Part shown: in pieces, positions 8,060 through 16,000 of the stretch | Numbering within the stretch: the first letter of the stretch is position 1 | Layout of the letters: each line of letters starts with the position of its first letter | DNA from: Massilia sp. HP4 | GTDB lineage: Bacteria > Pseudomonadota > Gammaproteobacteria > Burkholderiales > Burkholderiaceae_D | Assembly (NCBI RefSeq): GCF_005222695.1 | Contig: NZ_STGG01000058.1 | Location: forward strand, 1 to 64,000 | Direction of reading: 5' to 3' | Length of the DNA: 64,000 nucleotides | Notes under the pieces: generated by a model | Seen by the model: only the letters and a program-made list of their open reading frames with translations | Database searches by the model: none | What the model was told of the DNA's origin: nothing | Made by a program: the position numbers and the translations under genes

Positions 8060-9265
8060 ATGCAAATCTCACGACAACAACTTGTCACGATCCTCGGATC
8101 CACCGGCTCCGTCGGCACCAGCACCCTCAAGGTGTTAAGCGAACATCCTGGACGCTTCACCGTGTTCGCCCTGACCGGCAATCAAAACGCTGCGCTGATG
8201 ATCGATCAGTGTCTTCTCCATCGTCCGCGCTACGTCGCGATGGCCGATGAACATGCGGCGACGACGGTACGTGCGGCGCTCGGCGAGCGGAAGGTCGATA
8301 CGATTGTACTGGCGGGCAAGAGCGCCATCGTCGACCTGGCGGCAGTCGGTCTCGCCGACATCATCGTTGCAGCAATTGCAGGTGCGAGCGGGTTGGCGCC
8401 AACCGTCGCCGCAGTGCGGACTGGCAAGCGGATTTTGCTCGCCAACAAGGAATCTCTGGTCATGTGCGGCCGTTTGTTCATGGAAGAGGCACGTCGGTAT
8501 CGAAGCAAAGTGCTTCCAATCGATAGCGAGCTGAGCGCAATCTACCAGTGCCTGTCTTCGCGGCTGCAACGACGGATCGACCGTGACGCCTGGGACCAAC
8601 ATGGAATGGCGGGGATTGTCCTGACGGGCTCGGGCGGACCTTTCAGGACAATGCGCCTGGCCGAATTTGAACGCATCACTCCCGAGCAGGCTTGCAATCA
8701 CCCGGTCTGGCCCATGGGGAAAAAGATCTCCGTAGACTCTGCCACGATGATGAACAAAGGGCTCGAATATATCGAGGCACGCTGGCTATTCGATGCGCCA
8801 CCAGACCGTATCGAAGTGCTTGTCCATCCGCAAGCGGTGATCCATTCGATGGTCAGGTTTTGCGATGGCAGCGTGATATCGCAAATGGGCACGCCGGACA
8901 TGCGCACGCCGATAGCCTATGCATTGGCTTACCCTGCACGGATGACTGCCACCGTGGCGCCGTTTGATTTCAAGGAACAGACCTTGACATTTGCGCCCCC
9001 GGATCCCCTACGCTTTCCCTGCCTTGGGCTTGCCATCGACGCGTGCGCGGCGGGTCAAGCGGCGACCACCGCATTGAATGCGGCCAACGAGGTCGCTGTC
9101 GCGGCTTTCCTGAACTCGGTCATCCGCTTCTCGTCGATGTCCCAGGTCATTGGCCAAGTCATGGATGAGATCTCGGTCGGCGAACCCCGTTCATTCGAGG
9201 ATGTCATCGAAATCGATCGCCACGCCCGCAGGCTTGCCGCACGTGTCATCAACCGTTTGACGTGA
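8060..9265 (+). CDS. dxr: 1-deoxy-D-xylulose-5-phosphate reductoisomerase paralogue
   Basis: This 401-residue protein aligns over its full length with DXR, which makes methylerythritol phosphate in the MEP isoprenoid pathway. The NADPH loop ILGSTGSVGTSTL, LLANKESLVMCGRLF, ILTGSGGPFR-like VLTGSGGPFR and SVDSATMMNKGLEYIEARWLF are all present. The metal-binding segment reads DSELSAIYQ (residues 155-163) instead of the near-universal DSEHNAIFQ. The flexible loop reads HPVWPMG rather than HPNWSMG. Housekeeping dxr normally sits in the rseP-bamA-lpxD cluster; here it stands with lipA, so a second copy is likely. ATG 8060 matches the usual N-terminus; an in-frame ATG at 8033 would place an operator-like box inside the gene. 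It overlaps lipA at its stop codon. Confidence 0.85.
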   Translation: MQISRQQLVTILGSTGSVGTSTLKVLSEHPGRFTVFALTGNQNAALMIDQCLLHRPRYVAMADEHAATTVRAALGERKVDTIVLAGKSAIVDLAAVGLADIIVAAIAGASGLAPTVAAVRTGKRILLANKESLVMCGRLFMEEARRYRSKVLPIDSELSAIYQCLSSRLQRRIDRDAWDQHGMAGIVLTGSGGPFRTMRLAEFERITPEQACNHPVWPMGKKISVDSATMMNKGLEYIEARWLFDAPPDRIEVLVHPQAVIHSMVRFCDGSVISQMGTPDMRTPIAYALAYPARMTATVAPFDFKEQTLTFAPPDPLRFPCLGLAIDACAAGQAATTALNAANEVAVAAFLNSVIRFSSMSQVIGQVMDEISVGEPRSFEDVIEIDRHARRLAARVINRLT

Positions 9266-10263
9266 ACTCATACAAAATTCCTGCCATGGCTGAACCGAGC
9301 GAACACATCGATCCGCGCATCAAGCAGCGATCGTCCCTCAAGCTGGCACGCATCCCGATCAAGGTGATCCCCCAACATGAAATGGCACGCAAGCCTGCCT
9401 GGATCAGGGTCCGCCCCGCATCTCCGACCGGCCGCTACGCCGAGATCAAACAGCTGGTGCGGGAACACGGCTTGCATACCGTCTGCGAAGAAGCATCCTG
9501 CCCGAATATCGGCGAATGCTTTGGAAGAGGAACTGCAACCTTCATGATCATGGGTGACAAATGTACCCGGCGTTGTCCCTTCTGCGATGTAGGCCATGCC
9601 CGGCCCGATCCCCTGAACGAGACTGAACCACGGCAACTGGCCCGGGCCATTGCGACGCTGCACCTGGCACACGTCGTGATCACCAGCGTGGATAGAGACG
9701 ATCTTCGCGACGGTGGGGCCGCCCACTTTGCAGCGTGCGTGCGTGAAGTACGCGCGCTGTCTCCCGGAACCACGATCGAGATTCTTGTTCCCGACTTCCG
9801 CGGCAGGGACGACCGGGCGCTTGCCATCCTCAACGCCTCGCCGCCAGATATCCTGAACCACAATATCGAGACCGTGCCAAGGTTGTATCGACAGGCGCGG
9901 CCAGGAAGTGACTACGCATTCAGCCTGGAGCTGCTGAGGAAATTCAAGGCGGCGAATCCGCACATTCCCACCAAGAGCGGCTTGATGGTGGGCCTTGGCG
10001 AAACCAACTCGGAGATCCTGCAAGTAATGTACGACCTGCGGGAACACGGCGTCGACCTGCTGACGATCGGCCAATACCTCGCTCCCAGCAAGAGCCACCT
10101 CGGCGTTGACCGGTATGTTCATCCCGACGAGTTCAGTTTATTCGAGCACGAAGGACGTCGACTCGGCTTCGCCCACGTTGCGGCCGGCCCTATGGTGCGT
10201 TCGAGTTACCGTGCGGATGAACAATTCAATGCTGCCCTCGGCGTTCGCCGCGACCAGGCGTAA
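9262..10263 (+). CDS. lipA: Lipoyl synthase (radical SAM), probable second copy
   Basis: This 333-residue enzyme inserts two sulfurs into protein-bound octanoyl groups to make lipoyl cofactors. Both iron-sulfur sites are intact: the auxiliary cluster cysteines 75, 80 and 86 (CEEASCPNIGEC) and the radical SAM cysteines 101, 105 and 108 (CTRRCPFC). The C-terminal RSSY, which ligates the auxiliary cluster, is present in VRSSYRAD. The GTG start overlaps the dxr stop (GTGA at 9262-9265), indicating translational coupling; ATG 9286 is an alternative. The usual partner lipB is absent, so this is probably an accessory copy. Its pairing with dxr is not a standard operon. Confidence 0.88.
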   Translation: MNSYKIPAMAEPSEHIDPRIKQRSSLKLARIPIKVIPQHEMARKPAWIRVRPASPTGRYAEIKQLVREHGLHTVCEEASCPNIGECFGRGTATFMIMGDKCTRRCPFCDVGHARPDPLNETEPRQLARAIATLHLAHVVITSVDRDDLRDGGAAHFAACVREVRALSPGTTIEILVPDFRGRDDRALAILNASPPDILNHNIETVPRLYRQARPGSDYAFSLELLRKFKAANPHIPTKSGLMVGLGETNSEILQVMYDLREHGVDLLTIGQYLAPSKSHLGVDRYVHPDEFSLFEHEGRRLGFAHVAAGPMVRSSYRADEQFNAALGVRRDQA

Positions 10264-10372
10264 GCTCGTATTCCCGGCCCACGCGACAGGCACGCTTCAG
10301 GAAGGTCCTACTTCACTGTCAGATTCGCAGTATAAATTGACGCCAAACTGCAGCACGCGCCATCGCGCATCC

Positions 10373-10410
10373 CATAAAGTATCTGCGAGATTTTAGAGAG
10401 ATACTTTATG
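10373..10410. promoter_or_regulatory. Perfect 12-bp inverted repeat spanning the Fur-like start codon
   Basis: CATAAAGTATCT (10373-10384) and AGATACTTTATG (10399-10410) are exact reverse complements with a 14-base spacer. The right arm ends in the ATG of the Fur-like gene. As DNA it could be an autoregulatory operator; as RNA it would pair the start codon and part of the ribosome-binding region. TTGACG lies upstream at 10337. No second copy was noticed in the window. Confidence 0.6.
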
Positions 10411-10938
10411 AGATTGAAACATGTTTCGCCCGGCAAAGAGACAGCGCGGTTCAGGCATCAGGAATATTTGCTCGACACCTACGGGCCTTGCTTGAAGCAG
10501 CTCGGTTTGAGGCCGACCATGCCCAGGCTCCATGTATTGGATGCCTTTCACAAAAGCGTCAAACGTCATCTGACGGCGGAAGATGTTTTCCGCTCACTGC
10601 TAGCGCAATGTAGTGAATCCAGTCTGGCGACCGTCTATCGAACATTGTCGCAATTCGAGAATGTTGGATTGCTCAAGCGCAATTCGTTCGATTCCAGCAG
10701 GGCGTATTTCGAGTTGAACGATCATGAAGTGCATCACCATCTGCTGTGCCTTGGATGCGGTGCGATCCAGGAATTTTCCAATGCCTTCATCGATTCGGTC
10801 CTGCACGAACTGGCGCACCTGAAAGGCTACCAGCTTCTTCTACGCCAGATCGCCATCCGGGGATATTGTGCCACATGCGCATATTCTCGCGGAGGCCATC
10901 CGATCGCACGGACAGCCGTGTCGGATTCGGCATCATGA
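10408..10938 (+). CDS. Fur-family regulator with altered metal site
   Basis: This 176-residue protein is a Fur-superfamily repressor. The winged helix covers LRPTMPRLHVLDAFH, HLTAEDVFRSLL and SLATVYRTLSQFENVGLLKR. The dimerisation domain has FELN, then HHHLLCLGCGAIQEF and GYCATC, so both zinc-type CxxC pairs are kept. Compared with E. coli Fur by eye, the His/Asp positions of the usual regulatory iron site (HHHDH) read EVHHH, and the late histidine before the last CxxC is tyrosine. It therefore may not sense ferrous iron in the usual way. It lies 144 bp downstream of lipA with its own palindrome, and is convergent with the TetR gene. Confidence 0.85.
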   Translation: MRLKHVSPGKETARFRHQEYLLDTYGPCLKQLGLRPTMPRLHVLDAFHKSVKRHLTAEDVFRSLLAQCSESSLATVYRTLSQFENVGLLKRNSFDSSRAYFELNDHEVHHHLLCLGCGAIQEFSNAFIDSVLHELAHLKGYQLLLRQIAIRGYCATCAYSRGGHPIARTAVSDSAS

Positions 10939-10960
10939 TGCATTCGGTATCGGCGGCGAT

Positions 10961-11587
10961 TCACGGCCTGCCGACCGCCGTTGTCAAGAATGCGAGAATC
11001 GCATGGCTCACGCCAGCCTCGATCTCGGAGGCGGCCAGTCCCGGAGGTGGCTCCAGGACTGCCGCGTGAACCAGCGCCTCGGTCATCCGCATCATCATCC
11101 ATGCGGCAAGCTCAAGGTTGGGCTGCGCCACCTCCGCGCGATACAGCTCGAGCAGGGAAAGGACGTGGCGGTGCACTTCCTTGCCGACCAATTCACTGTC
11201 CTCCACGAAGAACGGCAATTCCTTTTCCAGGACCCGGTGCAGATCCGGCGCGACCTCGTGCGCGGCAACCGCGGCCCGCACGAATTGGGCGACTGCCTCC
11301 GGCAATCCGCATCGCTCGGATTGACCGAGCAGCGATTGCAACGCGCTGCTCATCTCCATCGCATGGCGCGTCTGCAAGGCCACCAGCAAAGCCTCCTTGC
11401 TTGCAAAGTACTGGTAAAGGGAGCCGATGCTGATCCCTGCTCGTTGTGCCACCGCATTCGTGTTCAAACCGGCGTAACCCCGTTCGACAAGAATGCGAGC
11501 ACTGGCGTCGAGAATGGCATCGACCATGACGACAGCGCGCTGTTGCGTCGGCACTTTCCGGGGCTTGAGGACAGATGTCTTGGTCAT
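10961..11587 (-). CDS. TetR-family transcriptional regulator
   Basis: This 208-residue regulator has an N-terminal TetR helix-turn-helix: MVDAILDASARILVERGYAG, then NAVAQRAGISIGSLYQYFASKEAL. The ligand-binding C-terminal domain is divergent, with ELPFFVEDSELVGKEV and a helix-rich end. The nearby perfect palindrome GAGTAATTACTC lies 23 bp upstream of its start, between it and the divergent NADH-dehydrogenase-like gene, and is the probable operator for both. No clear ribosome-binding site is visible at ATG 11587. The ligand is unknown. Confidence 0.88.
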   Translation of the reverse strand: MTKTSVLKPRKVPTQQRAVVMVDAILDASARILVERGYAGLNTNAVAQRAGISIGSLYQYFASKEALLVALQTRHAMEMSSALQSLLGQSERCGLPEAVAQFVRAAVAAHEVAPDLHRVLEKELPFFVEDSELVGKEVHRHVLSLLELYRAEVAQPNLELAAWMMMRMTEALVHAAVLEPPPGLAASEIEAGVSHAILAFLTTAVGRP

Positions 11588-11609
11588 GAGAAAAGCGAGT
11601 TTTTTATGT

Positions 11610-11621
11610 GAGTAATTACTC
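11610..11621. promoter_or_regulatory. Palindrome GAGTAATTACTC, likely TetR operator
   Basis: A perfect 12-bp palindrome lies between the divergent TetR gene and the FAD oxidoreductase gene. TATTAT at 11623-11628 immediately follows and could be the -10 box of the rightward promoter, so repressor binding would block it. TetR-type operators are commonly short palindromes in this position. Confidence 0.55.
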
Positions 11622-11718
11622 GTATTATATATCTATCCGCCTGCAACGATTGCGTTGTCACGGAGCCGAACGCGGAGGTTTATATCTCCCGTTTGATCGA
11701 TTCAATAAAGGAAGTCAT

Positions 11719-12948
11719 ATGAAGAAGATTTTGGTTATTGGTGGCGGTTTTGCTGGCTTATGGAGCGCCGTGGCTGCCGTCCGCCGTCTACACGAAACGG
11801 GTGGCGAAGCGCAAGTCACACTGCTCAACCGCGATGCTTACCACGGCATCCGCGTGCGCTACTACGAAGAAGATTTGAGCGATACGCTGGTACCTCTGGC
11901 ACAAGTTCTGGATCCTGTCGGAGTCAAGCTCGTAATCGGTGAAGTCACCGGCATCGATACCGCTCAACAGCGCGTCGACGTCTTGATGGAGGATGGGCCT
12001 CAAGAGCTGTTCTACGACAAGCTGGTCATGGCGAGCGGCAGCCAGCTGACGCTGCCGGCAATACCGGGTCTGGCCGAGCAAGCATTCAATATCGATACCC
12101 ATGCAGCGGCCATGCGCTTGCAGACACACATGCGTCAGCTCGCAGTGGCGCCGCAACGTGCCGGCTGGTTGACTGCGGTCGTCGTCGGTGCGGGGGCTAC
12201 TGGTGTGGAACTGGCCTGCGAACTGCCGGAGCGCCTGCGCAAAGCTGCAGCAGCCAGCGGGCGCCTTGACGCCGACAGGGATGTCCGTGTCATCCTGGCC
12301 GATCGCGAGGAAATCGTTTGCTCCCAGCTCGGCGAGGCCCGCCCGGTGATCGAGCGAGCGTGCGACGCGCTCGGCGTGGAGAGACTGTCGAATGTAGCGA
12401 TCAAGGCGATCAGCGCCGATGGTATCGTTCTTGGCAATGGCGCCATGATCCCAGCCGCTACAGTCGCCTGGTGCGCCGGCATGCGCGCCAGTTCGCTGAA
12501 CAGCCACATCTCTACCGAACTGGATGCGTCGGGCCGTTTGTACGTCGACGAACACCTCAAGGTCAAGGGTGTCGCCAACGTATTCGCTGCGGGCGATGCC
12601 GCGCACATGCTCATCGATGGAACAGCGCCTTCCGTCATGTCTTGCCAGCATGCTCGGCCGATGGGGCGATTCGCAGGGCATAATGCGGTCAATGACCTGG
12701 TCGGGGAACAGCTGGAACCCCTGAACATCGACTGGTACACCAATATCATCGACCTCGGCCCGTGGGGCGCAGTGTACGCCGAGGGTTGGACGCGCACGGT
12801 ACGTTCAGAAGGCATCGACGCCAAGAAGACGAAGACCGTCGTCAATCGGGAGCGGATCTATCCTCCGTTGTCCGGTGACAAGGACGCCATCCTGGCCGCT
12901 TCCGCCTTGAATCTCCAGCGCCCGCCGGCCATGAACAGCAAACCGTAA
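11719..12948 (+). CDS. FAD/NAD(P)-dependent oxidoreductase, type II NADH dehydrogenase-like
   Basis: This 409-residue flavoprotein of the Ndh-2 / pyridine nucleotide disulfide reductase family probably transfers electrons from NAD(P)H to a quinone. The FAD-binding motif is VIGGGFAGLW (residues 6-15). A second dinucleotide motif, VVVGAGATGVELACELPERL, lies mid-protein. The FAD-contacting motif VFAAGDAAHM comes late, followed by CQHARPMGRFAGHNAVNDL. There is no redox-active CxxC, as expected for Ndh-2. AAAGGAAG precedes ATG 11719. The divergent TetR gene likely controls it. Membrane attachment through the C-terminal region is typical of the family but not evident here. Confidence 0.82.
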   Translation: MKKILVIGGGFAGLWSAVAAVRRLHETGGEAQVTLLNRDAYHGIRVRYYEEDLSDTLVPLAQVLDPVGVKLVIGEVTGIDTAQQRVDVLMEDGPQELFYDKLVMASGSQLTLPAIPGLAEQAFNIDTHAAAMRLQTHMRQLAVAPQRAGWLTAVVVGAGATGVELACELPERLRKAAAASGRLDADRDVRVILADREEIVCSQLGEARPVIERACDALGVERLSNVAIKAISADGIVLGNGAMIPAATVAWCAGMRASSLNSHISTELDASGRLYVDEHLKVKGVANVFAAGDAAHMLIDGTAPSVMSCQHARPMGRFAGHNAVNDLVGEQLEPLNIDWYTNIIDLGPWGAVYAEGWTRTVRSEGIDAKKTKTVVNRERIYPPLSGDKDAILAASALNLQRPPAMNSKP

Positions 12949-13044
12949 CTCACATGGCATCCCTTCCGGCAACCGGCGATAGCCCGGGAGGGATCAGCCG
13001 GATAGCATGTTCGACGGGCAGCAGGACGGGCACTGCTACGATAC

Positions 13045-13758
13045 TCATTCCTTCTCTGCATCGTCCAGGCGGCGCTTGCGCGCCCGCCCGACTTCGATCC
13101 GGTTACGCGTGGTGAACGCGATCAGGCGCGCCACCACCACCGCCAGGTACATCAGCCCGATCAGCATCTCGACGCTGGCCAGCGCCCGCGCATGCGCGGT
13201 CAGAGGGATCACGTCGCCGATGCCGGTGCTCGACAGCAGCGCGAAGCTGAGGTAATTCAGCTCGGTCCAGGTGCGCGGCGCCGCCGGATCGATGGCGGCG
13301 GCGAACGTGCCGGGATGGACTTCCTGCAGCAGCACGTACAGGTGCGTGAACGCCCATGCCAGCAGGGTAAAAGTGGCGCCGGCCGCGAACAGTTCGTCGG
13401 TGGTGGCCAGTTCGTCGTCCATCATGTAGGCGATCAGGCTGCCCGCCGCGTAGAAATAGAACAGCGCCTCCAGCCCCGACGACCAGGCCAGCAGCTGCTT
13501 CAGGCCGAACAGGATCTGCGCCAGCAGCAGGACGATGATCGGCACCGCCAGCGCCCAGCTCACCCGCACCTCGCCCGGCGTGCGCCGCACCATGCGGATG
13601 GTGAAAGCCAGCACCACGATGCCGAAGGCATTGAAGGCCACCTGTCCTGCCCGCGTGCCCTCGATGAAGGGATAGGTCAGCATGCCGATCAATTGCACCA
13701 GCAGCAGGATGGCGGACGGGTGGCGGCGGGTGTGGGTGAACAGGAGCAATGGGCGCAT
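13045..13758 (-). CDS. Two-transmembrane-pore ion channel family protein
   Basis: This 237-residue membrane protein has several hydrophobic helices (SAILLLVQLIGMLTYPF, FNAFGIVVLAFTIRM, LAVPIIVLLLAQILFGL, LFAAGATFTLLAWAFTHLYVLL). A pore loop, YLSFALLSSTGIGDVIPLT, and a last helix follow. The loop sits where potassium channels have T-V-G-Y-G-D and reads S-T-G-I-G-D, with tyrosine replaced by isoleucine. Selectivity for potassium is therefore likely but not certain. The C-terminal tail is short and basic/acidic (RNRIEVGRARKRR). It lies 38 bp downstream of thiE on the same strand but is unrelated to thiamine synthesis. Confidence 0.78.
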   Translation of the reverse strand: MRPLLLFTHTRRHPSAILLLVQLIGMLTYPFIEGTRAGQVAFNAFGIVVLAFTIRMVRRTPGEVRVSWALAVPIIVLLLAQILFGLKQLLAWSSGLEALFYFYAAGSLIAYMMDDELATTDELFAAGATFTLLAWAFTHLYVLLQEVHPGTFAAAIDPAAPRTWTELNYLSFALLSSTGIGDVIPLTAHARALASVEMLIGLMYLAVVVARLIAFTTRNRIEVGRARKRRLDDAEKE

Positions 13759-13796
13759 GGGCTGACGACGGTGATCGCGATGCGCCCATTGTAGGG

Positions 13797-14411
13797 TCAG
13801 GCGGGCCGGAACAGCGCGCCGAACGCGCGCGTGCTTTCCGCCGGATCGCGTGCGCCGTACACGCTCGTGATTGCCGCCACCAGGTCGATGCCGCGCGCTA
13901 CCAGCGGCGCCGCATTGCTTGGGGTCATGCCACCGATGACGACGATCGGTACGCTGAATTCGGCGCGCGCCTGGTCCAGCATCTCGGGCGATGTGACGAA
14001 GGTGTATTTCTTGACCGGCGACGGATAAAAACCGCCGAAAGCGATATAGCTGGCGCCGGCCTCGACCGCCGCACGCGCCAGGGCCAGCTCGCCGTAGCAC
14101 GAGGCGCCGACGATCTTGTCCTTGCCCAGCAGCGCGCGGGCCTCGCGGATGCCGTCGTCGGTATGGCCCAGGTGGACGCCGTCGGCGTCGATCGCCTGGC
14201 ACAGGTCGATGTGGTCGTTGATGACGAGCGGCCGGCCATGGCGGCGGCACAGCGCCAGCAGCGCCGTCGCCTGCTCCTTGCGCAGTTCCGGGCCGGCTTC
14301 CTTGTGGCGGTACTGGACCAGCGCGGCGCCGGCGCCGAGGGCGGCGTCGGTAGCCTGGATCAGTCGTTCGGTATCGTCCCAGTTCGGGGTAACGAGGTAC
14401 AAGCCGCGCAT
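13797..14411 (-). CDS. thiE: Thiamine phosphate synthase
   Basis: This 204-residue TIM-barrel enzyme couples hydroxymethylpyrimidine diphosphate with the thiazole phosphate carboxylate to give thiamine phosphate. Family motifs are LYLVTPN, VQYRHKEA, then PLVINDHIDLCQAIDADGVHLGHTD, IVGASCYG, YIAFGGFYPSPVK and VVIGGMTPSNA. The last gene of the thiC-thiS-thiG-thiD-thiE series, it starts 11 bp after thiD with a strong AAAGGAG site. It should be controlled by the TPP riboswitch ahead of thiC through the shared transcript. Confidence 0.94.
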   Translation of the reverse strand: MRGLYLVTPNWDDTERLIQATDAALGAGAALVQYRHKEAGPELRKEQATALLALCRRHGRPLVINDHIDLCQAIDADGVHLGHTDDGIREARALLGKDKIVGASCYGELALARAAVEAGASYIAFGGFYPSPVKKYTFVTSPEMLDQARAEFSVPIVVIGGMTPSNAAPLVARGIDLVAAITSVYGARDPAESTRAFGALFRPA

Positions 14412-14422
14412 ACGGGCTCCTT

Positions 14423-15169
14423 TCAGGTTCTCGGTTGCAGCAGGCGGCGCGGGATGCGCTGCCCTGGCGCCAGCGCATACGACTGCGCCAGCGTGTGGTG
14501 GGTATAGGCCTGGGCCGCATCGAGCGCCGCTTCCATGCCGTCGCCCAGCGCCAGCCGCGCCGCCAGCGCCGCGGCCAGGGTGCAGCCGCTGCCGTGATAA
14601 GCATGCGGCAGGCGCGGCCAGTGCCAGGCGCGCGCCTCGATGCCGTCGACCAGCCAGCGGTTGACGACCGTGTCGCCCGCGGCATGGCCGCCGGTGACCA
14701 GCATCTGGCGGCCGGCCTGCGCGCCGAGCGCCGCGCGCTCGGGCAGGTTGGGCAGCACGATCGTCGCCAGCGCCAGCAGCTCGCCCAGCGCCTTGACGGC
14801 ATCGCCCTGCCCCAGCACATCGCCATGGCCGCTGGCCAGCACCGGGTCGAGCACGACCGGCAACGCGGGCCGGCGCGCGCGCAGCGTGCGGACGATGTCC
14901 GCGATCGCGGCGGCATTGGCGGCGTTGCCGGGGATGCCGAGCTTGACCGCGCTGATCTCGAACGCAGCCAGCAACGGTGCGGCCTGGCGCGCGACCCAGT
15001 CCTCATCCACCGGGTTGGCCGCATGGACGCGGTTATTGTCCTGGGCCGTGAGGGCGGTGGCCACCGGCAGCGGGTGCGCCCCCAGGGCCGCGATCGCCAG
15101 GATGTCGGCCGCGAGGCCTGCGCCGCCGCCGGGATCGAGCCCGGCGAACACCAGCACGCAGGCCGTCAT
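14423..15169 (-). CDS. thiD: Hydroxymethylpyrimidine/phosphomethylpyrimidine kinase
   Basis: This 248-residue ribokinase-fold enzyme phosphorylates HMP and HMP-phosphate to supply HMP diphosphate to ThiE. The N-terminus has LVFAGLDPGGGAGLAADI and TALTAQDNN, and the middle has VKLGIPG and VVLDPVLASGHGD. The C-terminus has the anion-hole motif YHGSGCTLAAALAARLALG. ATG 15169 overlaps the thiG stop codon as ATGA, which indicates translational coupling. The N-terminal motif AGLDPGGGAG replaces the more common AGSDSGGGAG, a variant that occurs in this lineage. The reaction is well known for the family. Confidence 0.92.
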   Translation of the reverse strand: MTACVLVFAGLDPGGGAGLAADILAIAALGAHPLPVATALTAQDNNRVHAANPVDEDWVARQAAPLLAAFEISAVKLGIPGNAANAAAIADIVRTLRARRPALPVVLDPVLASGHGDVLGQGDAVKALGELLALATIVLPNLPERAALGAQAGRQMLVTGGHAAGDTVVNRWLVDGIEARAWHWPRLPHAYHGSGCTLAAALAARLALGDGMEAALDAAQAYTHHTLAQSYALAPGQRIPRRLLQPRT

Positions 15170-15984
15170 CCCGTGATTTTCCCTTCGACCGGGGATGAGG
15201 GCGAGGCCGCGAAACGCTTCGGCATGCGGCCGGCGAGATAGGCGTCGCGCCCCGCCAGCACCGCATGCTTCATGGCGCGCGCCATGCGCACCGGATCGCG
15301 CGCGGCGGCGATCGCGGTGTTCATCAAGACGCCGTCGCAACCGAGCTCCATCGCGATCGCGGCGTCCGACGCGGTGCCCACGCCGGCGTCGACCAGCACC
15401 GGCACCGTGGCCTGCTCGATGATCAGCGACAGGTTCCACGGATTGAGGATGCCCATGCCGGAACCGATCAGGGAGGCCAGCGGCATCACGGCCACGCAGC
15501 CGATCTCCTGCAGGATGCGGGCCTGGATCGGGTCGTCGCTGCAATAGACCATGACGTCGAAGCCATCCTTGACCAGCGCTTCGGCTGCGACCAGGGTCTC
15601 GGGCATGTGCGGGAACAGCGTCTCCTGGTCGCCCAGCACTTCGAGCTTGACCAGCTTGTGGCCGCCCAGCAGCTCGCGCGCCATCTGCAGCGTGTAGATC
15701 GCATCCTTCGCGTTGTAGCAGCCGGCCGTATTCGGCAGGATGGTGAACTCGTTCGGCGGCAGCACGTCGAGCAGGCTCGGGGAGTTCGGATCCTGGCCGA
15801 TGTTCACACGGCGGATCGCCACCGTGATGATCTCGGCGCCGGCGGCCAGGGTCGCCTCGCGGGTCTGCTCCAGGTCGCGGTACTTGCCGCTCCCGACCAG
15901 CAGGCGCGAGCGGTAGGCGCGGCCGGCGATGGTCAGCACGTCGTCGTCCTTCAGCCTGGCGTTGATGTCGTTCAATGCATTCAT
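15166..15984 (-). CDS. thiG: Thiazole synthase
   Basis: This 272-residue TIM-barrel enzyme builds the thiazole phosphate ring from deoxyxylulose phosphate, dehydroglycine and the sulfur carried by ThiS. The Schiff-base lysine lies in LVKLEVLGD. Other motifs are LLVGSGKYRD, ITVAIRRVN, LPNTAGC, VMPLASLIGSGMGI, VLVDAGVGTASDAAIAMELG and GVLMNTAIA. ATG 15984 follows CAGGAG at good spacing. Its substrate deoxyxylulose phosphate is shared with the MEP pathway enzyme DXR, a homologue of which is encoded about 6 kb away. Confidence 0.95.
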   Translation of the reverse strand: MNALNDINARLKDDDVLTIAGRAYRSRLLVGSGKYRDLEQTREATLAAGAEIITVAIRRVNIGQDPNSPSLLDVLPPNEFTILPNTAGCYNAKDAIYTLQMARELLGGHKLVKLEVLGDQETLFPHMPETLVAAEALVKDGFDVMVYCSDDPIQARILQEIGCVAVMPLASLIGSGMGILNPWNLSLIIEQATVPVLVDAGVGTASDAAIAMELGCDGVLMNTAIAAARDPVRMARAMKHAVLAGRDAYLAGRMPKRFAASPSSPVEGKITG

Positions 15985-16000
15985 TGTCTTGTCTCCTGTG

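Noticed and set aside
8033..8062. Upstream ATG for the dxr paralogue
   Set aside because: It would add nine non-homologous residues and place the third ATTGTCGAA box inside the coding region; ATG 8060 matches DXR N-termini.
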